NCBI GenBank assembly: GCA_947034885.2
Contig: OX344751.2
Coordinates: 12,958,001-13,022,000, forward strand
DNA from: Thuidium tamariscinum
Lineage: Eukaryota; Streptophyta; Bryopsida; Hypnales; Thuidiaceae
DNA length: 64,000 nucleotides
Reading direction: 5' to 3'
The position numbers and the translations under genes are program-made. How positions within the stretch are numbered: the stretch's first letter is position 1; each line of letters opens with the position of its first letter. Shown here in pieces: positions 35,443-46,673 of this stretch. The notes under the pieces were generated by a model. That model was not told where the DNA came from and did not search any database. It was given only the letters and a program-made list of their open reading frames with translations.

Positions 35443-36498
35443 ATCTGTGGTTGCCTACTTCCTCTGCAGAAAGGAGGAAGCCCAGTGTCAACAGTAAACG
35501 CAAGCATCGAGAGTTCACAGTTTCAAGCTCATGAGTAAGCAACGACATTTCATGAAGAGCCGCAGAAGCAAGAAATACTTACAAGCTCTTCTCTGTGTGT
35601 GTAGCGGTTTCTTTAGACATGAAGCACTCGTACTCTTGTCCAAGCCCTCTAAAACGTGTGCGTTGAATGCGTGTCCTCCACAGTCTCGCTGCAAACCCAG
35701 AACCCTAAAGTGGCAAAGGAAAAAACGCTGAATGCCGAATTTCATTCACTCATGTCAACAACAAAATTCAAAAATCAGAATTCAAACCCTAAAGCTTCCA
35801 ACCATACCTGCAATGTTGGACGAAGACGCTCACTCTAGAGATTGAACTGAACTTTCCTTGCCAACACTCCACACGGCTGTCCAGCGCCAACTTCACCAAG
35901 CACTAACATCACCAACTTCACCGTGCCAACATCACCAACTTTACAACGCTATGTAAGAGTCCAGAACTCCGTGCAAGCGCACTTCATCTCCTGCCTGCCT
36001 GAACCGCCTTCACGTCCCCTCCTAGCGTTCTCACTTCCAAAATCCTCCACCAAATTCCAACCTTTTCAACAACAATTCAATCTTCTACACGCTCGAATAT
36101 GTCTGCACCCACTCATCGCAAGTAACGAACTTAGTGGCGATGCTCCGGCTTTAAGACTGTCTCTAAGCAACAATCGCCCCAAAACCGTACAAACTCTTCC
36201 GTGCTGGTCTGAACAGTTCAAAAAAACACCATGGCCAACACCACGTTCCTAAGCTTCGAATAGTATGTAATACCTCGTATATGAACACTAATATTGAATT
36301 ATGAGTTGCCCTTCTGTCGTATGTGGCCTCCACTGCGCGGAACCTACCCCACCAGGCTCGGCTGGTGCTAGTCTTCGCCTTTTGACTGACTGCCTTCATT
36401 ACACTCCTACCTCTGTCGTGCTTGGTGCGAATGTACCATTAATCATAAAGTTGATCTAGAGAGGCAAGCATGGCTACCAAACTCTTTCAAACCTTATA

Positions 36499-36832
36499 GG
36501 AGGAGGTCCATAAACCGACCATCTAAGGGCTGGAATAGAATTTTGGGCAGGTGAAACATCTTGAAATATTTTTCAGTGAATTTTTCTTGAAAGACAGCTT
36601 GAATAGGCATCTAGCCCAAGTCGTTTCATATTTTTTGGAGCTTTGTAGAATTAGTTATGAATTTCCGAAGTCAATGTGGCATAGGGCTCTTAAACCTCCC
36701 ACCCCTTCAAATGTTCACTATTTGTACATTACTATAAAGATTAAAAAGCATCATGTACCAAAAATGTACATTTCAGAAGGTGAGTAGTTTTCGAGCCTGA
36801 GCGGTTTTCGAGCCTCCTCCCTTAGTTTTGGT
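36499..36832 (+). mobile_element. Family E element, copy 2 (334 bp)
   Basis: It starts GGAGGAGGTCCATAAACC and ends GAGCCTCCTCCCT, with TA outside (36497-36498, 36833-36834). It aligns with 51506-51831 along its length, for instance GGTGAAACATCTTGAAATA and AATGTGGCATAGGGCTC. It begins only 60 bp from the right end of the Harbinger element. No coding frame. Confidence 0.85.
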
Positions 36833-36834
36833 GC

Positions 36835-37681
36835 TAAAATAGAAGGCTCAAAAAGCGCTCACTTCAGGGAAATCAGGCTTGTTTGAGAAACTTGGAGGAC
36901 CCAAATTTTTTTTGCCCTTTTTTTGAGTGGAAGAAAAATGGAAGACGGTGCTTTAATGTGTAATTTAGAATTTTTGGAGTTAGAATGAAATTATAGCAAA
37001 TTTTTGAAGGTTGATGTTAGTAGGCTGCTATTCTTGTTCCTAGGATACTGCAACGATGAAAGAGACAAGGTGCTGGAAAAGATCAATTGATTGCAAGAAA
37101 CAACTTATAGGATGGAAAAAACGTTCATGCTAAGCTTTGAAAGTATCCAGCAAAAGTCATAAATTTTTAAATCCTCTAGTGCTTCAATAATTATGCAAAC
37201 CAAATTCTCTTCCAATGAGCTTCTAAGCCCACATAGAGTTTAGTAATTGAAACTCATTTTTAACTTCTCTTCATGAACAACTCTGACACAAATCAATTTT
37301 CCTGCTTTCAAAAAGAGAGTTTAGAAAGATTGCATATTTTTCAAGAATTTTCTTACAAGAAATGTATATACTATAAATTTTTTAGTGGAAGATTCTCCTC
37401 AACCTCTAATGGTGATATATGCCTTTCTATTCATGACCATAGGCTAATTCATGACATTAATTAAGACTTAAGAATCTATTCATCTTGAGTCCAACATGCA
37501 ACCTAGACTAAAGAGCAAGCATGAGTGACACCAAGATTGCATACCTCCATCTAGAAGTGAGACTCTATGCTACCTATTGATGAAGTTGTTATTATTATTA
37601 TTATTATTATTATTTTTATTTGATTTGAAGTGAGATTGAATATTTCAATTTGATTGTTACTTTATTTGATCCAAGTGAGAG
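36835..37681. other. AT-rich intergenic DNA with ATT microsatellite
   Basis: A TTA/ATT microsatellite of about nine units lies at 37588-37613. At 37088-37105 there is a GATTGCAAGAAACAA like the tip of family D, without a partner. No gene. Confidence 0.55.
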
Positions 37682-37683
37682 TA

Positions 37684-38032
37684 AGGTAAAAACACCCAAA
37701 ATAATATATGTATCCATTCTTGACAAGTAGACTCTTCTATTGAGAGTGTCTCCAAAAGTGCCATTAAACCATTCCCATACTTAACTACAATTGGGTGATT
37801 GTTGATTCTTTAAATTTCAATATTATGATTTCAAGCTATGTAATGGTTTCAATGGAAGTTCCACTTTGAAAATTAGTAGTTACATGTATCTTCCAAACAA
37901 TATAATTTGTTAAAATGATGATTTTCAATTGCCAATACAGAGTACTACAAAAATATAGTTGTTCTTCTTTAAGAAAAGATATTTCCAACCGCACTGAACT
38001 ACTTATTTTGACAATTTGGAGTGTTTTCACCT
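37684..38032 (+). mobile_element. Diverged family C element next to a promoter (349 bp)
   Basis: The ends AGGTAAAAACACCC and, as reverse complement of the right end, AGGTGAAAACACTC are matched inverted repeats abutting TA (37682-37683, 38033-38034). The interior aligns with the 3' half of family C (ATTTTCAATTGCCAATAC..., CTGAACTACTTATTTTGAC). It ends about 30 bp upstream of the TATA box of the next gene. Confidence 0.75.
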
Positions 38033-38063
38033 TAAAACCACAACAACTGCACTGTAAAGCAAC

Positions 38064-38069
38064 ACTATA
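38064..38069 (+). promoter_or_regulatory. TATA box of the 38.3-kb gene
   Basis: CTATAAACC lies 230 bp upstream of the chosen start codon and is followed by a pyrimidine-rich leader (about 38115-38290), common in plant 5' UTRs. Transcription would start near 38095-38100. Confidence 0.5.
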
Positions 38070-38293
38070 AACCTAACTTAGTCAAAGGAAGATCAATGGT
38101 GCAAAACATTTACAGTGCTGCTTCTATTACTCTACCTTCCGACCTTTATCCCCTCTGTACTGCTACCAAGTCATTCTCCGTCACGGCCATCGCTTTCTCC
38201 TTTGCCTCAACATCGCCCTCGACCGTCTTGTTCTGATTCGAATTGCCCATTCTTGCTTCCAAATTTTTCTCCCGTTTTGTTTCTTCGAGCGCC

Positions 38294-40096
38294 ATGGCGC
38301 AGTGTGCTCTGCCAATGCGTGTATGCACGAGCTTGGGGGATGTGCGCGGTCGCCTGGGCGTGACCATGACGCAGCTGCGAGGGCCAGCTGCTGCTCGTTT
38401 GGAGTCGCAACGGGAGCCCAATTCTGTGGCGGGTATGGGCTCTTTCACAATTTAGGGTTTTTCTGCTGAGCGGGTGACCCTGGGGTTTGGGGTTTGGGGT
38501 CAGTTCATTCATTTCATTACTCAATGATGGCTTAATTCTAACCTCAGTGTAACTTCTTGGGCGTATATACTGTGTACTACCATAATCGTTGTCTAGGGTA
38601 TATGGATTTGCGACTCTGATGATGGTGTATTTGGTGACTGTTTGTGAACATCACTTAAATGGAATTGGAATTTGGTTTAGAAATTTGAGGGGCTGATAAT
38701 TGTGTACGTGGTGAAATGTAATTGATTGCAGAAGCCGCTCACTAGACTGGTGTTCTGTGCAATTTTTCTGTTTTTAGGGGCAGGTTGTGGCTAGTTTGTA
38801 TTAGAACTAGACTATATGTGCACCAGTGTTTGTGGGGTTTAGGGTTTAACGTCATTTCAAATTCATCTGATTACTAATGGATGGCTTTATTCTATCGTCA
38901 TGGGATCTTTGTAGTCGTACACATGGTCTTTGTAATCGCTGTCGAGGGTGCACGGATTTACGGTTTCTGAATCAGTTTATGTGATGACTATTTGTGCTCA
39001 TTTCCTGTAAATATTGGATATCTGTTTATAATTTTAGCGGGTGATAACTATGTTCATGGTGAAATGTCCTGGATTGCTGATGCAGCTTACTAGACTGGTA
39101 TACTGGGCAATTTGGTGTTTGTGTTGTGGCCATCATGGACTAGGGTTTATCTGCGAGGAATTAGGGAATGGACATGAGGCTTAAGTAATGTAATCGAGTA
39201 GTTTCAAACGTCCAAATTTTACATTAGGATCAGAGAATTCATGAGCGCAGTTACACATGCCACAAATGAAACTGATGCTGCGAATATAGATTGGAAAGTG
39301 TACAAAGTTTAAAAGAATCACCTTACATTTCAAACCTTATTGTGATTACCATAGTTTCGGTGTTACATTACCTACTTGACCATAGCCAACCAGTGAATTA
39401 GGTTGATATTTCGTCTGTTAAGGTTGATACTTGTTCATAGGCAACCAATCTACAGGTGACTCAAACCTCTTGCAGGTCCTGATTGATGTGCAGTGGGAAT
39501 GGGGCCCTGTATCACAAGGCAACGCTCTTTCGCGGACGTATGGAGAGGTAAAATAGGAAGCCCTGGGAGCAGGAAGGCTGCTGGCCCTATCAGAGCCATG
39601 GAGGAGGATACCATGTGGATCACGGCTTCTAGTGCATTGGCGCTGGTAGTAGCGCTGGCCGCTTTCGCTGCACTCGGCGGATACTTGCTTTCAATTGGTG
39701 TGGACAACGAACAACGTGATGAGGTGAGCAAACTGGAAAAGATCTTGTTGAATGTTGTTGAATTTGATGTGACATTGTCAAAATTAATGTCAGAATCGTG
39801 AGCTACCCTTTTTAATGAGATAATTCCTTCAAATTTTGCACACGGTACAGTAGAAGAACAGTCTACGTTTGCGGTATCAGTTTCATTCGTGGTGTGGTAA
39901 CCGTGCTTCTCAGCTCTGTGAGAGTTATGACGATTCTCTGCATATTTGATTTTGACGTTAACAGTCAATTATGGTGTAGAAGGAGAAGATTGAGAGGCTG
40001 AAAGAGCAAGGTCTATATGAGAAGCCGGAGCCAACTCAATACGAAGAACAAGGAGTTGGTACTCGAACTCGAAAGCGTCGCATCAGCGAGGAGTGA
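38294..40096 (+). CDS. Unrecognised small membrane protein, probably plastid-targeted, 3 exons, 161 aa
   Basis: I do not recognise the family. Exons: 38294-38432, 39494-39723, 39980-40096, all GT/AG and in phase (486 nt with stop). The ATG has a strong context (GCCATGG). Residues 1-80 are rich in Ala, Arg and Ser and poor in acidic residues, like a plastid transit peptide; PIRA|M at 78-82 resembles a stromal cleavage site. One membrane span lies at about 89-112 (WITASSALALVVALAAFAAL). The C-terminal tail is charged: EKIERLKEQGLYEKPEPTQ, then a basic RTRKRR near the end. A mature single-span thylakoid or envelope protein is my inference. An earlier in-frame ATG at 38243 is possible. The first acceptor choice, 39494, rests on phase: using the AG at 39476 would give a quick stop. 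Confidence 0.72.
38453..39148. promoter_or_regulatory. Three telo-boxes in the first intron
   Basis: TAGGGTTT (reverse of the plant telo-box AAACCCTA) occurs at 38453-38460, 38840-38847 and 39141-39148, and a GGGGTTTGGGGTTTGGGG stretch follows the first near 38485. Telo-boxes are known from promoters and first introns of highly expressed plant genes. All three lie in intron 1 of the 38.3-kb gene. Confidence 0.45.
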
Positions 40097-41140
40097 TTGC
40101 CCTGTACTATTACTGTTTTGTTCTGTTAAACTGTAAGAGGATTGAAGTTCTATCTTGAGCTTGTTTTGAATCTAGGTGTAATGTGTATAGGCACATCGTG
40201 CAGTGATTGTATAACAATCTTTTCTTAATCAGCTTCCAGTGCATGAGAGGCTTGCATCATGCGATGTCTTTGATTATCTGCTGATATGGCGGTTGTTCAT
40301 CGGAAAGTGCAACGCTTAATTGTTTTTGGGTAGGTCATGCTTCGGAAGTTGTAGTAGCTGTGATTCTGCTTGTATTTCACTTGTTCTTATAATTGTAGGT
40401 TTGAGTGAGAATTTTGCGCGTGGTCACCTGATATACAGGTGGAAGAACTCAGCCATCTATACTGTCTCAGAAAATCCAAATTCGTTTCTTGGACTTGAAC
40501 TGTATTACTCTTTTGTCCATGTAATTACAGTCATATAAATCAGTACTGTTTTAGATAAGTGCAGGATACAGTACTACCGTTTTGTACGAAATGGAAATGG
40601 AATATGAGTTTTTGAAAATCTATATCACAGCACCGTTGAAAATCTCTGGCCAATTCGTAGGATTGAAAATCCTCTCGTTTATGGAAATTCTCTGTGATAG
40701 CAAACTTGAAAAACTAGTATCAAATCATTCCAATAAATAGGTCCAAAATGTGATATCAAATTGGAATGATCTCATTTTAATTAGACCCTTTATTGAGCAT
40801 GGAACAGGATTCAACTATTGAGGTTTCCAATATTGTACTATTCAGCATGGTATTTCTCAGAGCTAGGGTCTTCTTTCACAATACGTTCAAATCAATCTTG
40901 CTGAAGCGATCTCGAAAACAAACGATGAAGTAAAACTAACTTAGTGCATTAACAATCCACATAAGTTATGATATGAATCTCAACTGGTGTAAGATCACAG
41001 GCAATAAAAAAACCTGCAATCCAAGGCTTCAATGGGGACTTTCACAAAACATGATCCTATCATTGTTGTCATTGTGCCTTTCAGAAGAAACGGCTCAGTG
41101 TTCTCCTCAGTAAAAGGATAGGTCTCAGAACCGGACCTGC
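40097..41140. other. Convergent intergenic region with 3' UTR
   Basis: The first few hundred bases are probably 3' UTR of the plus-strand gene. No bounded repeat or further gene is recognised, apart from the small minus-strand frame that follows. Confidence 0.5.
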
Positions 41141-41284
41141 TTATTCAGCCATCAGTTTGTCCCAGTTGCGTTTGTAAAGGTAAGCCCCCGAGCTACCCTC
41201 ACGACATTGAGCTGTAAATCTGTATTTTCGGTCTCCTTCACCGTCATTATCAAATCTAGCGATATAGGTTCCAGCGTCTACCAT
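41141..41284 (-). CDS. Possible small protein or terminal exon, 47 aa, unrecognised
   Basis: An ATG at 41284 in good context (ACCATGG) opens 47 codons ending TAA at 41141. The product starts MVDAGTYIARFDNDGEGD and ends YLYKRNWDKLMAE. It is GC-richer than its flanks and its composition looks like a real soluble protein. A TTAG just upstream (41297-41300) could be a splice acceptor keeping the same frame. It lies 125 bp past the SWEET stop codon on the same strand, so it could be a small gene, a last exon, a retained fragment, or 3' UTR by chance. I know no family for it. Confidence 0.35.
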   Translation of the reverse strand: MVDAGTYIARFDNDGEGDRKYRFTAQCREGSSGAYLYKRNWDKLMAE

Positions 41285-41409
41285 GGTTAAAAATTTCTAA
41301 GCAGGTGCAAACTGTCTTTTTTTTAAGAAAAAAGTATATAGCAAAACGGTGTAATTCCCTGTTTGGACATGGATGATAGCCAGGCCATGGAAGGGAGAAT
41401 CCAACTCAG

Positions 41410-43992
41410 TCAAGGCGCTCCGTGAGCTTCATGCTTGGGGAGGGCGCTGTGCTTCTCCATTTCGATGAAGACGGAGTTTGTGGGCTTCACAGGGTTGCCT
41501 TTCTCGTCGGTGTCAATAATGTCTGGTCTGGGAGTGGCGTTTCTGTAGAAGGCGTAGAGCGCCAACTGGGCGACTCCGGATAGAGCACCGAGACCATTCG
41601 GAATCTGCAAGGTAATTAATTTAGTTAGCCTATCTGTAAGTATGAACTACGTAACATTGGAGGCTTGCATGAGACGTAACATGCTGAGCCAAGAGAGGTT
41701 ATTACCCTAAACCCTCAATTAATGGAGCCCGTTTATGAGGAGGTGTCTGATCGTAGCAAACGCTGAAAACCTGGAGAATATAATTGTGGGCAACTTGAAA
41801 ACTTACAGCAATGTAGATGTCGACGCCGCCAATGAAAGCGTAGCCGGTCCACACGAGGCCATTGATGAAGTTGAAGAGAGACAGCAAGAATGGCATGTAC
41901 TCCACGCTCCTTGTCCGGATTACCATTCTCTGAAAGAGGAAGAACGACCGTCTGTAACGTTAACAAGCAGCTACGCAACAAGACACTATATCCCTGTAAA
42001 TTTAGAAATTATTATAACACTACCTAATTTACTTCAAGTACTGCTAGTCATCTACTCAAAGTTCTTCTCATATTGTGAGGTGGCAATGATGGAGACGAAC
42101 TGCAGCTTTGCAAAGAAATTACTAAAAGAAGAGCAGCAAATGAGAATATTTATTTACCATGACTGTGAGGGGAGAAATATACATCCCCACTGCGAAAACA
42201 GCACAGAGAGTCCCGACAATAACCTTGCGCCTCTTGTGGTCATGGACTAACAACAGAACGAGCACCGTCATCACAATAAAAGCGATGATCACTGGCAGCA
42301 ATATCTTTAAAACCTTCATCTGTGGCCAAGTGAGACGAACACAATCAACTTTAAAATCAAGAATCTGATGAAGCCTAGAAACGTTTATGATCCATCGGTA
42401 TTGAATATTTGCAAGGGATGTCATTTCCATTAACGGGTTAATTATGCTTAATCAAGGGACTAATTCGAATGTCAGTTTCAATGATGTAACCAGACTCTCC
42501 ACATCCAACGCTTGGAGGGCACCTCTAAAGATATCGGTTCCATGAGCTTATGGGAGAGGAAATGAAGGTCAAGTGTTCTTCTTCTGAAACGTCCGTACCT
42601 TGATTTTCTTCTGAGCGTTTATCAAGTATAACACGAGATATGTAACCTCAATAACACAGCCAGCTGCATTAATGGAGACCACCAACACTTGGAACTCCAC
42701 CACCGGAAGGCCATAGACGACCCAGAGCAGACAATTGAGCAGAGTGCACACGTAGGGGATGCCGGAGTAGTCTCCCACAGACTTCTTCTTCACGATGTTC
42801 ATGAAAGTGGGACTGCATGTGTAAATTAATTAAAAAACCGGCTATTATTCCATTAGCTTCAATGCAAGTTTATCAAACTGTCTATCACTCTCAAGTTTGC
42901 CTTGAAGCACTTGGTTAATATGCCTAGCAATAGCTTCAACCGTCAGCTTTCCTTGGCTTCAACGCAAGGATATACAGTATAATTTATAGGTGAAAGAAAA
43001 CTGCCAAGAAACTCTAGCTCCTGTCATCATTGCCTATCAATAGATACAACGCCCTTTCCGTTAGTACCATCATTCATGTGTCCTACCCACCAAAATGGGC
43101 TAACTGGATGCTCCATGTGAAATCTGCAAGAACACATGAATACCCCTCCCTGAGAAATGCAAAAAAAGACTGCTGTCTTTCATGAAGATACACTTACATG
43201 GGCGACGTAAACAAGCATATCGCTGTGATGTTTCCTGAACATTCAAAACCCACAGCACTTGACAATTAGAGTCGCTCATAAAACAAAATAAAACATCACA
43301 GTTTCTTCAAAATAGAGCCTATTTCTGAAGGCTCAGCTTCATTACGTGGTTCCTGAATTACATCATTTTGCGCCAAAAGGAAGAACCCGGTAAAATGTCA
43401 TATGACATCTATACACTTCTTGAATCTTGAAACACCAAATTCTCGGCGTCACTGCGACTAGAATTTGGGCTACGCTTCAGAGACGCATCGGAGTTTTATT
43501 TAACCAAAACTCTATGATCTTCTTACTCTCCACCCCCACCCACCCCACCGGTGTCATACTTGATGCTAAGATTTTTAAAACGACTTAACCTCATACTGAA
43601 AGAGTCCTCTGCATTGTCTTCCACAATCATAACACGCTGAGCCTCATCACACTATGGAATCATCCGAAACGCCTCACATATCACTAAAGAGGACCGATCC
43701 AATGGATTCACTGATCGACATGTAATATCCTACGCAGCAATGTTTCCGTTTCTCATGAGCCCATGAACATACTGTCCGCATCTTCAGAGACTCATTCACT
43801 ACTCTCAGTGAACACAGCACAAACAACAAGTTCGACTCCCAGTAGACTTTTCATGCATGGTTTCCACCCAAGAGCCTCAAGAATATTACAGAACACCAAA
43901 GCAGAGTCTCCACTGCAAGATCGAGAGTACCAAAGAGTGGAGCATTCTTTACCCAACACCCCAAGAATGACTTTAAAATCCACGTGACCCAT
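41410..43992 (-). CDS. SWEET: SWEET (MtN3/saliva) sugar transporter, 6 exons, 256 aa
   Basis: Bidirectional sugar uniporter of the plasma membrane or tonoplast; the sugar is not predictable here. Exons: 43992-43953, 43234-43198, 42812-42599, 42319-42158, 41929-41807, 41604-41410, all GT/AG and in phase. Two MtN3 triple-helix repeats (about 5-92 and 117-205) with a linker helix give seven spans. Conserved pocket and hinge residues are present: P25, P46, P147 and P164 (one per TM1, TM2, TM5, TM6), N74 (SINAAG), N195 (IPNGLG) and W178 (GLVWTGY), matching those known from AtSWEET1. Motifs include [32 protein letters not shown] and SVEYMPF. The tail after residue 212 is hydrophilic and short. Six exons is the usual plant layout. 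I do not assign a clade. Confidence 0.96.
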
Positions 43993-44223
43993 GTTTGATC
44001 TCTACGGCAACGCTCGATCGCCTTCGCACAAGATCAAACGACAGCTGATCACCACCACAAGCAAAACAAACCAATCCTCCAGAACTCAAACTCGTAAGCT
44101 TGAATCAATCCGGCCACAGCTCTCCAACTCAACTTCCGCACTCTGCCAATTCGACTCCTTCCCACAACCGATTTAGAAACTTTCAGTCCGCACTCCTTTC
44201 ACGCTGCATGCATGTCTCTCCCT

Positions 44224-44232
44224 CTATTTATA
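44224..44232 (-). promoter_or_regulatory. TATA box of the SWEET gene
   Basis: On the minus strand TATAAATAG, a near-consensus plant TATA box, lies about 230 bp upstream of the SWEET ATG, giving a start near 44195 and a 5' UTR of about 200 nt. A palindromic CATGCATG (RY-type motif) lies just downstream at 44207-44214. Confidence 0.65.
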
Positions 44233-45933
44233 TGATCTCCTGGTACATCTGTAAGCTAGAAACTGAACAGTCGCTGCCCAGCCTACGATCGATGTGCGTG
44301 CACTAGTGCCCCATGATCTGCGTGCTAGTCACTACCCACGATCAATGTGCGCCCAGTAGAAATTCAACAGTCACGCCCCAATGTCACCTCATGAACAGTC
44401 CAACTTGCCTCTCCCACTAGTAGTACAGTTCGCATATGCCTCCGATCTTCCACGGCAGCTTCATTAGCCCCACCTCAGATAGACATGCAGCAACATCACC
44501 CACCAACTATGGCAACAACGCAACTAGAACTCCACTTCACGAATTGGCAGGCGGGTTGCCAAGGAATGATCCGATCCGTTTGGCTGTAGGAAATGAAGAG
44601 AGAGCTTCCAAATGATCAATGCATGGAGATGAAGATCGAGCAGTTAATGCAAGATTGGAAGGTGTCCTGTAGTCTTCTTGTATTGTAGGCTATTGCATTT
44701 GCATTGCATTGCATTGCAGAGCAAGAATGGTGCAGCAGCTGTGACTGGGAGTGCATGCCACATGTAACATTCATTCAAGAGACTCATCATTCTTGTTTCA
44801 ACCACATCCTGCACGCCTGTTGTGGCATACTGGCATTCTTCCCGCTTGTGGTGGGGCGGGTACTTCTGGCTTGCTTGCTGATCATACATTTACTACTGGG
44901 GCAAGCTCCCTGGGTAGTTGAGTGCTTGATTATCTAACTATGGAATTCATTCATTCATTCACTAATTGCGTATGATGGATTCATGATGGTTTTGTTAATT
45001 AGTTCAAGAAAAGGATTTCTTCTTCAGGGGCTTGCAATTGCTGGCTTGCCCTAATGCTTCACTTCAACACAAGAAATCTTTAGTTCGTTACACGCATTGG
45101 TGGATAATTTTACATTCATGACGGTGTCACTGCCAACTGCTGTGGCAAATAGATACCAAAATGTAGACTGACCCATCTTAGTTTTAACCATCCCATCCAT
45201 GATTGAGAAATACAGGGATGATATTCCACACTTTGGGGGATCATAAATTTATTTTCATCCATGTTTTACACAATACATTCATCCTGTTTTACATGTTATT
45301 TTCATCCATGTAAAATGCTTCATCATCACTTCATTGGATCACTTTCCAAAATCAATGAACTCAAAAACCCTGGTTCAGATTTAGTTGGGATCAGGCAACT
45401 GTAGTTAATTTCCACAGTTCCCAAGTTCCACCAGCACTCCAGCAGGTGACTTTGAACTTGGACCGACTGTATGGGCTCTCAATTAGTGAGTTACCCAGTG
45501 AGATTTGGTGCTCACTAATTTCCAATTAGTGTACTGATGGAATTAGTTTAGTTGGAGTAGGAAAGAATTATCCCATTCCTCACCAGGAGAGCATGTATGA
45601 GCTGTTGCAGCAACAGTAATAATGAGGCAGTGAGTTATCATCAAGTAGATCATCATGTTCTAATGATCGTACTTGTGGATGTGATCTTTGCAAATCATTC
45701 AGATGTATGGATGATGGACTATGGAGCCTTTTTCCCTTCCATCTTTTTATCTTTACCTTGAACCCAAGGAGAAAAACGGCGGCTAGCAAGTTCAAAGTTA
45801 GCTGGTGGAATTGGGGAAAGAATTGCTTGGTATATTTAGACTTGGTACTTGATAAAAATAGTTTAATATGAAAAATAAAGGAAAATAGTTGATAAAAATT
45901 CAAAAAAATAACTCAAACCTTGCTTGCAGGTAG
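44233..45933. other. SWEET upstream region and intergenic DNA
   Basis: To about 44900 the DNA is GC-moderate and may hold distal promoter sites. A short CATTG microsatellite lies near 44694-44718 and an ATTC run near 44946-44960. The remainder is AT-rich. No second gene is recognised. Confidence 0.5.
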
Positions 45934-45937
45934 GTAG

Positions 45938-46669
45938 GGGTCATTGCGAGAAAGGGGGGCCATTTTTGTAGCGTTTTGGATTTGGACGCTTTTTTTTCCG
46001 GGAGTATTATTTAATTTTTAAAATAATTTTTAAAAAAAATGAAAAATATGTTACTTGCATATACCTTAAAGAAGAAGGTACCCTATAAAAGAAAAGCTTT
46101 GGAAAATTCTTTGAGTAGGAGAATTAGAAAAGTGCCAAAACTCATGAAAATGGATAAACTTAGATTTTAATATGTAAAAAATAGGAAAAGTTATTTTTCT
46201 TAAATCTAAAAATTGGCCATTTGGGTAGAGTTGATGGTGATGAGATTTTACCAAAAAATATATATTAATACCATCATCAATGTTCAAAAATTGCATGCAA
46301 TGGGAGTGCTGTTTGCACACATGTGGAGGACATAAAATAATGTATTTTTAGATTGCCTTTGGTAGGAATATGCTTTCCTACTATACAAATGCACCATGAA
46401 ATTTCAGCTTTAGATCATTAAATTAGGAGACTCCGAACGTAGTAAAAAACCCTAAACCTTAGTTTGTGACAAATTAAGAAAAACAATTTTTAAATATAAA
46501 ATGATTTTTTTTAATTTCTGAAAAATAAGGGATGTGAAAACCATCAAGTTAGAGAGGTCCAAAAATTATTTCATATTGTTAGATCTTTAGATTCAAAAAT
46601 TATAGCAGAAAAGAACGAAGTCACTCTAATTGTGACAGAGAATAGGACCGACATTTCTTACAATGACCC
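45938..46669. mobile_element. Family D TIR element, copy 4 (732 bp)
   Basis: The ends GGGTCATTGCGAGAAA and TTTCTTACAATGACCC are imperfect inverted repeats; GTAG flanks both sides (45934-45937, 46670-46673). In reverse orientation it matches 53739-54471 closely (about 90% by eye over the first 140 bp), so these two are relatively young. No coding frame. Confidence 0.92.
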
Positions 46670-46673
46670 GTAG

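Larger units (their letters stand above)
30967..36438. mobile_element. PIF/Harbinger DNA transposon, full-length, decayed (5,472 bp)
   Basis: The left end reads GGGTACGTTCGCACCAA; the reverse complement of the right end reads TGGTACATTCGCACCAA, 15 of 17 identical. TTA sits outside both ends (30964-30966, 36439-36441), the standard 3-bp target duplication of PIF/Harbinger. Inside are the two genes expected of the superfamily, convergent: a Myb-like ORF1 on the plus strand and a DDE transposase on the minus strand. Both are broken, so it is not expected to be autonomous now. A GC-richer base composition sets it off from its flanks. Two CACTA-type MITEs (32086-32163 and 32517-32712) inserted later. 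A run of 12 G lies at 31227-31238. Confidence 0.95.

Noticed and set aside
38480-38510. Interstitial telomere repeat
   Set aside because: Only a few GGGGTTT units, not the plant TTTAGGG array; short and within a gene intron.
39477-39493. Alternative splice acceptor for exon 2 of the 38.3-kb gene just after TTGCAG
   Set aside because: With the phase left by exon 1 it would read into a stop within a few codons; the next AG at 39493 keeps the frame open.
39450-39968. 172-codon minus-strand frame
   Set aside because: It is the shadow of exon 2 of the plus-strand plastid-type gene and runs on into its intron.
41735-42250. 171-codon plus-strand frame
   Set aside because: It is antisense to SWEET exons 4 and 5 and their intron.
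43505-43552. C-rich run in SWEET intron 1 as a quadruplex
   Set aside because: The complementary strand has only three G runs of three or more in close spacing, so a stable four-run motif is doubtful.
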